A stretch of 64,000 bases of DNA, from the NCBI GenBank assembly GCA_013368315.1, contig JAACJM010000005.1, positions 620,001 to 684,000 of the forward strand. Reading direction: 5' to 3'. Shown here piece after piece: positions 33,600 through 45,900 of this stretch. The stretch is from Tetrapyrgos nigripes (lineage: Eukaryota; Basidiomycota; Agaricomycetes; Agaricales; Campanellaceae). Below the pieces are notes generated by a model, which was not told where the DNA came from, did not search any database, and saw only the letters and a program-made list of their open reading frames with translations. The translations under genes and the position numbers were made by a program. Numbering within the stretch: position 1 is the first letter of the stretch; each line of letters begins with the position of its first letter.

Positions 33600-34712
33600 T
33601 CAGTATGTATCTTTTTTCACCATTCAAATGTGTTGGATTTCCGGTTCCTCATTGAGGATGAGGGCACTGAGTAGTTGCTCGGGCCGAATTAAGATTCATT
33701 CGTTGGATTTGTTCACCACATTTTGTTCCTTTTTTTTAGGGTAGACATCTGCCCTTCGTGTAAGCACATCTGGTTTGGCCCCCAGCCTTCCAGGTCAGTA
33801 GTTGATGGTAAAATCGAATCCTGGCAAGAATTCCGACCACCGTGCTTGCCTATGACTCAACCTTTTGGTTGTAGTGAAAAACTGGAGGTTGTTATGGTCT
33901 GAATATACCTGAATAGGATATTTGGACCCCTCTAGATATGCCCGCCACTGTTTAAAGGATTCCATAATTGCTAGGAGTTCCTTATCAAATATGTCGTAGT
34001 TCAGCTCAGCTGCTGACATAGTACGAGTGTAGAAAGCTATTGGGTGAATTTCCCCCGTGTCTGGATGTGGCTGAGAGATGATCGAAGTGAGCGCGTAGTC
34101 TGAAGCATCCGATTCTACTATAATTGGTAGATTGGGATCGAAGTGTCGTAAAACTGGGGCTTCCAGAAAGGCCTGTTTTAGTAATTGAAATACAGCATCG
34201 CATTGCTTTGTCCAGATCCATCTGGAATTCTTTACAGTTAAACGGGTTAGAGGTTTCACAATTCCCGAATAATTGTCTATGAATCTGCGATAGAAGTTTG
34301 CAAATCCTAAAAAGGATTGCACTTCTTTTACTGATCTAGGAGTAGGCCAATTCTGGATTGCTTCGATCTTTTTCGGGTCCATAGTGACACCTTCCAGAGA
34401 AATAATAAAGCCAAGGGATTCCACACTATTTGTATGGAATTCGCATTTCTCTGGTTTCAGGTGGAGGTCATTCTCCTCCAACCAGCGTAGGACTTCTGTA
34501 ACATTCTTGATATGCTGTTCTTCGTTATCTGAGAATATAAGTATATCATCAAGATATATTATTACACAGATATCCAGCATATCGTGGAAGATTTTATGCA
34601 TGAAGTGTTGAAACACCGATGGAGCATTGGTGAGGCCAAAGGGCATCACTAGGTATTCGAAAGCTCCATAACGGGTCCTAAACGCCGTCTTCCATTCATG
34701 TCCTTCTGCTAT
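33600..34712 (-). pseudogene. gypsy-3 RT (C-terminal part) and RNase H
   Basis: Continues the RT after the foldback insertion: AEGHEWKTAFRTRYGAFEY, LVMPFGLTNAPSVFQHFM, the palm motif VIIYLDDILIFSD (YLDD), and SFLGFANFYRRFIDNYSG. RNase H: LPIIVESDASDYALTS and FDKELLAIMESFKQW, then VYSDHNNLQFF. The frame is open to 33795 and then meets TGA codons. It joins the N-terminal part at 41523 if one copy of the TAT duplication and the insert are removed. Confidence 0.9.
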
Positions 34713-35991
34713 CACTGGGTGCAAGTACTTGTAAATCCTCTGCTTTACTGAGGTTTTACAAGAGTATTACACCAAGCCAATCAATATGTAAGACTCCTTG
34801 TCATACATTAGTATTACAAGAGACAGAAAAAATTAGAACAACCTTGTATGACCATTGTAAGTCACAAAGAAATACCATGGACTTTCAGTGTGACTTGCTG
34901 TCACTGTATACCCTTGGTGGATATACTGTGGAATTACACAGAAATTTCAGAGTGACTTTTTGTCACAATATGTCATGTAGTAAGACACATAGGAAATACT
35001 GGAGTATTTCAGTGTGACAGATAATCAGAGTATGACAAGCAGTAAGGCAAGAGAGATTTACAAAGGACTTACAAGGAAGGAAAATCTGCAGGAAATTTAC
35101 AAAGTGACAATCAAGTCACAGTAATACACTTGTAAGACTAGCTGTATTATGAAGGAATTACAAGAAACATTTGCTACAAACACGGGTAAATCCTCAGCCT
35201 TACTGGAGTATTACAAGAGTATTATGGGGAACCAATCAATACGTAAGTTGGCTTGACTTACAAGTGTATTACAAAATAGACAAAAAATGAGGACTATTGT
35301 GAAAGACCATTGTAAGCTGCAAGGACATACCATGGACTTGCAGTGTGAGGCTTTGTCACAGTATAGCATTGAAGAGCATACAGTGGAATTACAAGGTGAC
35401 TTTTTTGTCACAGTATGTCATCGTGTAAAACAGAACTGAAATACCAGGGTATTTCAGTGTGAGATAATGTCACAGTAAGACAATTTGTAAACCAAGTAAA
35501 ATTTACAAAGGACTTACCAGAAGGTAGAACTTGAAAGTCTTGGGTAAGACTGCTCATATTTACACTGAATTTACGGAGGGACATCTGTGTCACAGTAATA
35601 CCCTAGAAAGACTTGTGATTTTACAAGGGAATTACAAGATGCAGGTTTTGAAGGTCTATCTCATAAGTCTCTGGAAAAAACCTGCATGCTAAATGGAGAA
35701 TATACAGTGTGACAGACTGGTCACAGTAAGACACTTGTAAGTCACAAGACATTACAATGACTTTACTGAAAAGTGACTATTTTGTAAGTCATCATGTATA
35801 TCCAATGGACTTACAAGAGACTTGTTGGATGGATTTACAGGGCATGTCAATTAAGTAATACAGAAGGGCTTACTGAAAATTTACAGGATGTGATACAATG
35901 AATTCATTCAACCAGGTTAATTAAATTTTACTAAATATAAATAGACAGCTCAGGCTGGACAGGAAAAGGGCAGACTACTGTGTCTGCCTTG
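34713..35991. repeat. Left long inverted-repeat arm of the foldback element
   Basis: Matches the reverse complement of 40314-41522 over its length with scattered small differences. It contains dyads such as GTGACTTGCTGTCAC (near 34900), GTGACTTTTTGTCAC (near 34955), GTGACAATCAAGTCAC (near 35103) and GTGACTTTTTTGTCAC (near 35398), plus many TTACAAG/CTTGTAA motifs. It is AT-rich, unlike the GC-rich core. Short open frames here are not protein-like. Confidence 0.88.
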
Positions 35992-36641
35992 TCTGCCTTG
36001 TCTGCCCCATCTGCCTTGTCTGCCTTGTCTGCCTTGTCTGCCCCATCTGCCTCGTCTGCCCCGTCTGCCCCGTCTGCCTCGTCTGCCTCGTCTGCCCCGT
36101 CTGCCTCATCTGCCTCGTCTGCCTCGTCTGCCCCGTCTGCCTCATCTGCCTCGTCTGCCTCGTCTGCCCCGTCTGCCTCGTCTGCCCCGTCTGCCTCGTC
36201 TGTGCCCCGTCTTTGTCTGCCTTGTCTGCTTCGTCTGCCTTGTCTGCCTTGTCTGCCACGTCTGCCTTGTCTGCCTTGTCTGCCTTGTCTGCCCCATCTG
36301 CCTCGTCTGCCCCGTCTGCCTCGTCTGCCTCGTCTGCCCCGTCTGCCTCGTCTGCCTCGTCTGCCTCGTCTGCCCCGTCTGCCTCGTCTGCCCCGTCTGC
36401 CTCGTCTGTGCCCCGTCTGCCTCGTCTGCCCTGCCTGCCTTGTCTGCCTTGTCTGCCCCGTCTGCCTTGTCTGCCCCGCCTGCCTCGTCTGCCTCACTTG
36501 CCTCCCTCGGACAAGGCAGACGAGGCAGACGAGGCAGATGAGGCAGACAGAGCAGACGAGGCAGACAGGGCAGACAAGGCAGACAGGGCAGACAAGGCAG
36601 ACAGGGCAGACAAGGCAGACGGCGCAGACAAGGCAGACAGG

Positions 36642-36673
<32 letters not shown>

Positions 36674-39600
36674 TGAGGCAGACAAGGCAGACAAGGCAGA
36701 CAAGGCAGACGAAGCAGACGAGGCAGACGAGGCAGACGAGGCAGACGAGGCAGACGAAGCAGACGAGGCAGACAGAGCAGAGGAAGCAGACAGAGCAGAC
36801 AGGGCAGACGAGGCAGACAAGGCAGACAAGGCAGACAAGGCAGACAAGGCAGACAAGGCAGACAAGGCAGACAAGGCAGACAAAGCAGACAAAGCAAACG
36901 AGGCAGATGAGGCAGACAAAGCAGACAAGGCAGATGGAGCAGACAGAGCAGAAGAGGCAGACGGGGCAGATGAGGCAGACGAGGCAGACGAGGCAGATGA
37001 GGCAGATGAGGCAGACGAGGCAGACGGGGCAGACGAGGCAGACGGGGCAGACAAGGCAGACGAGGCAGACGGGGCAGACGTGGCAGACGAGGCAGATGGA
37101 GCAGACGAGGCAGATGGAGCAGACGAGGCAGATGAGGCAGACAGAGCAGACAAAGCAGACAGAGCAGACAGGGCAGACAAGGCAGACAAGGCAGACGGAG
37201 CAGACAAGGCAGACAAGGCAGACGGAGCAGACGAGGCAGATGAGGCAGACCCGGAGCAGATGGAGCAGACGAAGCAGACGAAGCAGCCAAGGCAGACAAG
37301 GCACACAGAGCAGACGAGGCAGACGGAGCAGACGAGGCAGACAGAGCAGATGAGGCAGATGGGGCAGACGATGCAGATGAGGCAGACAAGGCAGACAAGG
37401 CAGACGGAGCAGACAAGGCAGACAAGGCAGACAAGGCAGACAAGGCAGACGGAGCAGACAAGGCAGACAAAGCAGACGGAGCAGACAAGGCAGACAAGGC
37501 AGACAAGGCAGATGGAGCAGACGGAGCAGACAAGGCAGACAAAGCAGACGGAGCAGATAAGGCAGACAAAGCAGACGGAGCAGACGGGGCAGACGAGACA
37601 GACGAGGCAGACAGAGCAGATGGAGCAGACAAGGCAGACGGAGCAGACGGAGCAGATGGGGCAGACGAGACAGACAAGGCAGACAAGGCAGACAAGGCAG
37701 ACGAGGGCAGGGCAGACAAGGCAGACAAGGCAGACAAGGCAGACAAGGCAGACAAGGCAGACAAGGCAGACAAGGCAGACAAGGCAGAAGGAGCAGACGA
37801 GGCAGACGAGGCAGATGGAGCAGACGAGGCAGATGGAGCAGACGAGGCAGACGAGGCAGACGGAGCAGACAAGGCAGACGAGGCAGACGGAGCAGACAAG
37901 GCAGACGAGGCAGACAAGGCAGACAAGGCAGACGAGGCAGACGAGGCAGACGAGGCAGACGAGGCAGACGAGGCAGACGAGGCAGACGAGGCAGACGAGG
38001 CAGACGAGGCAGACGAGGCAGACGAGGCAGACGAGGCAGACGAGGCGAGGCAGACGAGGCAGACGAGGCAGACGAGGCAGACGAGGCAGACAGAGCAGAT
38101 GAGGCAGAAAAGGCAGACGGAGCAGACAAGGCAGACAAGGCAGACAAGGCAGATGGAGCAGACGAGGCAGATGGGGCAGACGATGCAGATGAGGCAGACA
38201 AGGCAGACAAGGCAGACGAAGCAGACAAGGCAGACAAGGCAGACGAAGCAGACAAGGCAGACAAGGCAGACAAGGCAGACGGAGCAGACAAGGCAGACAG
38301 AGCAGACAAGGCAGACAAGGCAGATGAGGCAGATGGGGCAGACGGAGCAGACAAGGCAGATGGAGCAGACAGAGCAGACAAGGCAGACAGAGCAGGCGAG
38401 GCAGACGGAGCAGATGAGGCAGATGGGGCAGACGACGCAGATGAGGCAGACAAGGCAGACAAGGCAGACAAGGCACACGGAGCAGATGAGGCAGATAAGG
38501 CAGACGGAGCAGATGAGGCAGACGAGGCAGATGAGGCAGATGGGGCAGACAGAGCAGATGAGGCAGACGAGGCAGACGGAGCAGATGAGGCAGAAAAGGT
38601 AGACGGAGCAGACAAGGCAGACAAGGCAGACAAGGCAGATGGAGCAGACGAGGCAGATGGGGCAGACGATGCAGATGAGGCAGACACGGCAGACAAGGCA
38701 GACGAAGCAGACAAGGCAGACAAGGCAGACAAGGCAGACGGAGCAGACAAGGCAGACAGAGCAGACAAGGCAGACAAGGCAGATGAGGCAGATGGGGCAG
38801 ACGGAGCAGACAAGGCAGATGGAGCAGACAGAGCAGACGAGGCAGACAGAGCAGACGAGGCAGACGGAGCAGATGAGGCAGATGGGGCAGACGACGCAGA
38901 TGAGGCAGACAAGGCAGACAAGGCAGACAAAGCAGACAAGGCAGACAAGGCACACGGAGCAGATGAGGCAGACAAGGCAGACGGAGCAGACGAGGCAGAC
39001 AAGGCAGATGAGGCAGATGGGGCAGATGAGGCAGATGGGGCAGACAGAGCAGACGAGGCAGACGGAGCAGATGAGGCAGATGGGGCAGACGACGCAGATG
39101 AGGCAGACATGGCAGACAAGGCAGACAAAGCAGACAAGGCAGACAAGGCACACGGAGCAGATGAGGCAGACAAGGCAGACGGAGCAGACAAGGCAGACAA
39201 GGCAGATGAGGCAGATGGGGCAGATGAGGCAGATGGGGCAGACAGAGCAGACAAGGCAGACAGAGCAGATGAGGCAGATGGGGCAGACGGAGCAGACGAG
39301 GCAGACGAGGCAGATGAGGCAGATGGGGCAGACGGAGCAGACAAGGCAGACGGAGCAGACAAGGTAGATAGAGCAGACAAGGTAGACAGAGCAGACGGAG
39401 CAGACGAGGCAGACAGAGCAGATGGGGCAGACGACGCAGAGACGGGGCAGGCGGAGCAGATGGGGCAGACGGAGCAGACAAGGCACACGGAGCAGATGAG
39501 GCAGACAAGGCAGACAGAGCAGACAAGGCAGACAAGGCAGATGAGGCAGATGAGGCAGATGGGGCAGATGGAGCAGACAAGGCAGACGGAGCAGACGGAG

Positions 39601-40315
39601 CAGACAAGGCAGACAGAGCAGACGAGGCAGACGGAGCAGATGAGGCAGATGGGGCAAACGACGCAGATGAGGCAGACAAGGCAGACAAGGCAGACGGAGC
39701 AGACAGGGCAGACAAGGCAGACAAGGCAGACAAGGCAGACAAGGCAGACGGAGCAGACAAGGCAGACGAAGCAGACGGAGCAGACCAGGCAGACAAGGCA
39801 GACAAGGCAGACAAGGCAGATGGAGCAGACGGAGCAGACAAGGCAGACGAAGCAGACGGAGCAGACAGGGCAGACGAGACAGACGAGGCAGACAGAGCAG
39901 ATGGAGCAGACGGAGCAGATGGGGCAGACGAGACAGACAAGGCAGACAAGGCAGACAAGGCAGACGAGGGCAGGGCAGACAAGGCAGACAAGGCAGACGG
40001 AGCAGACAAGGCAGACGGAGCAGATGAGGCAGACGAGGCAGACGGAGCAGATGAGGCAGACGGACGAGGCAGATGAGGCAGACAACACAGACAACCCAGA
40101 CAACACAGACAACACAGACAACCCAGACAACACAGACAACCCAGACAACACAGACAACCCAGACAACACAGACAACCCAGACAACCCAGACAGAGCAGAC
40201 AACCCAGACAGAGCAGACAACCCAGACAGAGCAGACAACCCAGACAGGGCAGACAAAGCAGACAAGGCAGATGGGGCAGATGGGGCAGATGTAACAGACT
40301 GAGCAGACACAGATG
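35985..40315. repeat. 9-bp minisatellite core (GGCAGACAA/GGCAGACGA type), open in all six frames
   Basis: The consensus unit is GGCAGACRA with variants GGCAGATGA, GGAGCAGAC and GGGGCAGAC. From 35985 to about 36505 the unit is written in reverse (TCTGCCTTG/TCTGCCCCG); it switches at about 36506 and continues forward to 40315. Longer blocks recur, for example GCAGACGATGCAGATGAGG near 37366, 38168 and 38663. Near 40080-40260 the unit changes to CAGACAACC/CAGACAACA. Because a 9-bp unit without stops repeats in phase, frames of hundreds to over a thousand codons appear on both strands, reading (ADK)n, (QTR)n, (LSA)n, (LVC)n, (LPC)n. I do not call these genes. Confidence 0.9.
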
Positions 40316-41522
40316 ACAAGGCAGACACAGTAGTCTGCCCTTTTCCTGTCCAGCCTGAGCTGTCTATTTATATTTAGTAAAATTTAATTAACCTGGTTGA
40401 ATGAATTCATTGTATTACATCCTTTAAATTTTTAGTAAGCCCTTCTGTATTACTTAATTGACATGCACTGCAAATCCATCCAACAAGTCTCTTGTAAGTC
40501 CATTGGATATACATGATGACTTACAAAATAGTCACTTTCCAGTAAAGTCATTGTAATGTCTTGTGACTTACAAGTGTCTTACTGTGACCAGTCTGTCACA
40601 CTGTATATTCTCCATTTAGCATGCAGGTTTTTTCCAGAGACTTATGAGATAGACCTTCAAAACCTGCATCTTGTAATTCCCTTGTAAAATCACAAGTCTT
40701 TCTAGGGTGTTACTGTGACACAGATGTCCCTCCGTAAATTCAGTGTAAATATGAGCAGTCTTACCCAAGACTTTCAAGTTCTACCTTCTGGTAAGTCCTC
40801 TGTAAATTTTACTTGGTTTACAAATTGTCTTACTGTGACATTATCTCACACTGAAATACCCTGGTATTTCAGTTCTGTTTTACAAGAAGACATACTGTGA
40901 CAAAAAAGTCACCTTGTAATTCCACTGTATGCTCTTCAATGCTATACTGTGACAAAGCCTCACACTGAAAGTCCATGGTATGTCCTTGCAGCTTACAATG
41001 GTCTTTCAGAATAGTCCTTATTTATTGTCTATTTTGTAATACACTTGTAAGTCAAGCCAACTTACATATTGATTGGTTCTCCATAATACTCTTGTAATAC
41101 TCCAGTAAGGCTGAGGATTTACCAGTGTTTGTAGCCAATGTTTCTTGTAATTCCTTCATAATACAACTAGTCTTACAAGTGTATTCCTGTGACTTGATTG
41201 TCACTTTGTAAATTTCGTCACACTGAAATACTCCAGTATTTCTTATGTGTCTTACTACATGACATATTGTGACAAAAAGTCACTCTGAACTTCCTGTGTA
41301 ATTCCACAGTATATCCACCAAGGATATACAGTGACAGCAAGTCACACTGAAAGTCCATGGTATTTCTTTGTGACTTACAATGGTCATACAAGGTTGTTCT
41401 AATTTTTTCTGTCTCTTGTAATACTAATGTATGACAAGGAGTCTTACATATTGATTGGCTTGGTGTAATACTCTTGTAAAACCTCAGTAAAGCTGAGGAT
41501 TTACAAGTGTTTGCACCCAGTG
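40314..41522. repeat. Right long inverted-repeat arm of the foldback element
   Basis: Reverse complement of 34713-35991. The join to the core is the shared segment GCAGACACAGTAGTCTGCCC. It ends TTGCACCCAGTG at 41522, next to the TAT duplication. Confidence 0.88.
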
Positions 41523-42380
41523 TATCCTGATATTGTTGTATCCTACATGTATGTCCAACTTTGTGTAGATCTTAGCTTGGCGAAGCCGATCTATGAGGTT
41601 CCCAATCAATGGAAGTGGATATTTATTCTTCTTTGTTAACCTGTTTAGGCCTCGATAATAAATGCAGAGTTGTGAGCTTCCATGTTTCTTTTTTGCAAAC
41701 AACACTGGTGTACCGATCGGCGATGTCAAGGGTCTAATAAACCCTTTTCCAAGCATCTCATCAATGTAATCTTTGAGAGTTCGGAGTTCCGTTTCCGACA
41801 TGTTGTATAGTTTTCTGAGTGCTGGTAATTCATTATTCTCGGTTTCTATTTTCATGTCGAAGGGTCTATGTGGTGGCATAGTTAATGCTTCTGCAGATGA
41901 GAATACTTTTGAGAATCCTTGGTATTGACTTGGGACTATTCGCTCGAAAGTGGTTCGTTCTGCATCAGACATAGCCTCCTTGATTGGATCAACACCTGTT
42001 TCAGGTTTAACAGAGTTTATGTTTTGGTTTCCAGAGTTAATGCCTGTGTTTTGATCTTCACGAAGCTCTCCTTGTTGGGCGCTGAGAGCAGATACCTCAT
42101 TTTCTCCATTTTTCGATGGGGATATATGAAGTGAATATACTTCGTATCCTTGTTTGATCAGCATCGAAAAGGGTGCTGCACCAATGAGGCTGATATACGG
42201 GCCTTCTTGTTTCTGTGGCGGTTCTGTTTGCCGCTTTTCATGAGTTTCCTCCTCCACTTTATGGGGACGTTCTTCTGTTTCTTTGTCAGAAATAATTTGA
42301 TGTCCCTGAGGAAGTCGTTCTTGGATGTAATAGCTTTCCATCTCGTCCTCATGCAGTATTAATGGGTCGTTTAAGTTCAA
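41523..42380 (-). pseudogene. gypsy-3 RT, N-terminal part
   Basis: Contains the pre-RT spacer, then RIVPSQYQGFSKVFSSAEAL, MPPHRPFDMKIETENNELPA, LTSPIGTPVLFAKKKHG, QLCIYYRGLNRLTKKNKYPL, and TKLDIHVGYNNIRI, where the foldback element enters. The usual D in 'CVDYRGLN' reads Y here and 'LDLRxAYN' reads LDIHVGYN, so substitutions have accumulated. The order and spacing are normal for gypsy RT. Confidence 0.88.
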
Positions 42381-42917
42381 TGTTGGCCCATAGTGGGGAT
42401 TTTCCTCTTCCTCCTCCTCCGTACTTCTCCCATATCCAAGTTTTCCATTAATGTAGCTTTTAGCCTTTCTCCTCCTTTAAAGGCAAAGCTAAGGTTGTTC
42501 CAGTCGATGGCTGGATTATATTTCCTCAACCAGGGTAGTCCCAATACCATTTTTGCTGATGGGTGTAATTTGGTAATTAGGAATTGTTCTTTCTGCGCGG
42601 TTCCATCATCAAAAATAACCATGTCTTCAAAGTAGTCCGTGATTAATCCTCCCGATGTTCATTTCCATCGAAAAGGGTCAGTTGTATTGGTTTGTCCAAT
42701 TTTTTGACCTTTTCTGGGTATTTCCGAGCTTGCGCAGAATCAATAAATAGTCGAGTAGCCCCTGAATCAATCAGGGCTGGGATTGCTTCGTTTTCCATGA
42801 CACCAAGGTGTGTCTTAATAATAAATGCATTTTGTGTCCTTGATGATATTTTTACATTGTCTGGTTCGATGAGTCCTGCTCGTAGTATCGCTACAGGGGA
42901 ATCGTCATCGTCTGGGC
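42381..42917 (-). pseudogene. gypsy-3 aspartic protease
   Basis: Active site AIPALIDSGATRLFID near 42750, followed after a one-base frameshift (near 42655) by GLITDYFEDMVIFDDGTA and MVLGLPWLRKYNPAIDW, the 'LG..WL..YNP.IDW' block. It is flanked by Gag on one side and the RT spacer on the other. A further frameshift near 42378 separates it from RT. Confidence 0.82.
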
Positions 42918-45900
42918 TCAGTTGTCCCCTTCCTCCTCTTCCTGAGCCCTGTTCTCGTTTCCCTCATTGTCATCTTCTTTTAATTTGAACAAGGTCCCAT
43001 AACTATCAATCATCATTAAGGCTGATTCCTCTTCACTATCCTCAATTGAGAATGCAGCTCTTCCTACTGCTGGTTCTGTCTCTTTCTGACCTTCTTCTTC
43101 ATTTGGGCAGTCCTGTGCAAAGTGCCCCGGTTCTCCACATCCTAAACACAAATTGTTCGCGAATCGTCGATCGCGTTCTGGTTTGGAAATACAGATTATT
43201 TTGGGTTGTCGAGTTTCTTGAGCTTGAGCTGCGTTCCCTTGGGCTTTATTATTTTGGGGAATGGCATTTCGACCTCTAGGTAATGCTCTTGGAGCACTAA
43301 CTGGTATTGGCTGGACTGGCACCACAGGGACAACAGGGACTCTCGGTACATAAGGGTCAAGCAGTCCTGCATCAGTGAACGCTTCTTGTGCACCATCAAT
43401 GTCCAGTAGCCAGTCTACCAACTCTGTATAGCTTTGAGGAACCATTCCATTATTTGTGAGACGATTCCTAAGATCCTTTCTGATATGTTTGAGAAGGGCC
43501 CATCGTAAGGCATGATCATTGAATTTTGTCTTCAATGAGGCATCCTCGAATCGCACTAGGAAGTCTGCGAATGGTTCAGTGGGTTGTTGAATAGCTTTGT
43601 CTAGGGCTGCCTGAGCATGTAATTGCTCATTGTGTACCCCAAATAGTCTTCCAAACTCCCTCAAAAATGCTTCCCATTCGTGAAGGGCAGGATTATAGAT
43701 AATATCATCCATTTTGCGTTCGACCCAATTCTCCCAGGTTCGAGCTGCTGCTCCCGTAAGCCATGATGAAGCATATGCTACTTTGTATTCGTCAGTAGAA
43801 TATAGAGTCAGTTTCGCAGTAAACATGTGATTACAATTGCTTATAAAGCTTCGAAACTCATTTCTATTGGTCCCATTGAATGGATTTGGTTTCCTAATTT
43901 CCAACTTTGATTCCCTATTCATAGCTTCACGTAGTAGTCTTTCGTGAGCGTCATCTCTTCGTGCTGGGGCATCATTCCCTTGAGGTCCTCATTCACCTCG
44001 TTCCCCATGAGGTCCAGGAGGTCCTGGTGGTCCTTGACATGGGAAATTCCCATTTCTATTGGGGGGAATTGGTGGTTCGTTGGGTGGTATCCCTCCCATA
44101 TTTTCTACCCTTGGAACTGTAAGTCTTTGCCAAAATCCATTATTGTGCTCATTCGGTCCTGCAGGTTCTCATTGTTGATGGAAATCTCTTGGAGGTGGGG
44201 GAGGTAGTGCTCCAGATGCTGATGGTAAGTGTGGCGGTAGATCTCTTACGAACGTCGAATTAATTCCATTCATTCGTCGTTGGGAGATAGAATCAAAAGC
44301 TACCAGCTGGCGTGTCTCTGCGGGGTTGGTTTGAATTCTCTCCCAACAAGGCAGGATGCTTGCAACTCGAAGGACTTCTTCTGAGGTTCTTATTGCCTCT
44401 CGGATGGGCTCCTTGGCCTTTTCTGTAGTCGTATACCATGGAGGACTCGAGTTGCCAGATAAACTCGTTTGTTGACTCCCAGATGGGCCTGAGGCTTCTC
44501 AATACTTTGGTCGTATATTATCTTCATCCTCCACCTCTTCTACTGTTGCTGCATGTCTCTTCGATCGTTTCTCATTGGCTATTACACCTGGAGTCTTAAT
44601 TGACTCAGCTATTGATGGTTCAGGTTTGTTAGGCTGGTCATCTCTTGGTATTTTTGAATAAAGATCATTATCCTGTTGATGATTATCTCACATTCATCTT
44701 GGTACTGGAGTGTATTGGTACCCCCCTTGCCGCATTTGTCCTGGGATCAGCAAGGGTTGGAATGATGGGGATAGCGTAATTATATTTATTTCTGGCAATG
44801 ATTGGAAACATGCTCCCTCCCTTGACAGATTATCATTACTTTGTCCTGACTCGGTTTCTGTTTGTAGAACCGGATTTGAAGGTCTTTTGGTAGGCGTTGG
44901 TTGGGGAGAATCAATTAAAGGATCCAATTCTGTACCTGTTAATAGGGTTTTGAATTCTTGTAACGCCTTTTCATCATTTAATTTTTCCCCTGTCAACTGT
45001 CGGAAATATTGAAGCACCAATATGACTGCCTCATGTTCCTCGACAGATAACGGTTTCCCATCTCATTGTACTAGAGTCTGATTTCCTTCCCCTGCTTCTC
45101 CAGCCCTGTGCTAACTCACTTCATTTTCCCCCAATGAGGTATGATTTCGTGACTCATTTAGTACAAAAGAGTCTCGTACTTCCAGGTCAATATCGTCCAA
45201 GGTGGGATTGTATGGTACAAGTTGCAGGATTCTCGGATGTCCAGCCAGGACATATAGATGTCTGAGATCCCATTCATTTCTTGTATTGTCAAAGAATTCT
45301 TGGACGTTATGCGGGAGCTGTCCTTGTACTGCACTGTAAATTTGTCGTATCATTCAGACATAATCGCCTCGATTCATTTCATTGTATCCTGGCTCGTCCC
45401 CTGTAAAACTGCATAAATGATTGATTAATTGTCTGCTTAGAACCACAAATGTGTCTAATGCCTCTGCAGGACTCATATAATCGAAGTCATATTCCATCGC
45501 TGTCTGCTGGGAGTCAAAATTTTTGTTGGTACGTGCACTGGGTGGTGGAACGTGAAGATATCGGTACTGCCTTTGATCTTGGGGAGTATTGATGTTTGGT
45601 GGAACATATGGAGTCCCCACCAACGATTCCCATCTCTCCCTGAAGGGCCTGGGGTTGCCTGTTTCGTCCTCCATTGGTCTTTCCCAATACAGAAGATGAG
45701 CTGATCGTTCAAACACAGTTTGCGGTGTACATCTCGGTTCATTTCTGTTTGGTTCTTGTCCCCCGCTTCTATCCCCTTCACTAAATGATACACGACGTTG
45801 GGAATCCGAGGGACGTCAACTGGTTCCTCCTGCTGGAGTCAGAATGGACTGTATTGATCCTCTGCCTCCTTGTCCTCATGTGAGAGTTTGGCCTTGTATT

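Larger units (their letters stand above)
34713..41522. mobile_element. CACTA-like foldback element (6810 bp) with a minisatellite core
   Basis: The outer ends are CACTGGGTGCAA and TTGCACCCAGTG, flanked by the 3-bp duplication TAT (34710-34712 and 41523-41525). CACT(A/G) termini with 3-bp duplications are the hallmark of the EnSpm/CACTA superfamily. The arms are very long inverted repeats of about 1.2-1.3 kb (34713-35991 and about 40314-41522), and each holds repeated GTGAC-N5/6-GTCAC dyads, comparable to CACTA subterminal transposase-binding repeats. No transposase is encoded. The core is about 4.3 kb of 9-bp tandem repeat. Removing it with one TAT restores the RT frame of gypsy-3 (...YNNIRI-AEGHEW...). 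Confidence 0.85.

Noticed and set aside
35985..40315. CRISPR-like or other prokaryotic repeat array
   Set aside because: Units are nine bases, contiguous and without spacers, inside a eukaryotic transposon.
35931..40328. Open frames up to 1465 codons on both strands of the 35.9-40.3 kb region
   Set aside because: They arise from a nine-base repeat without stops and exist in all six frames at once; there is no start context, splice structure or non-repetitive domain.
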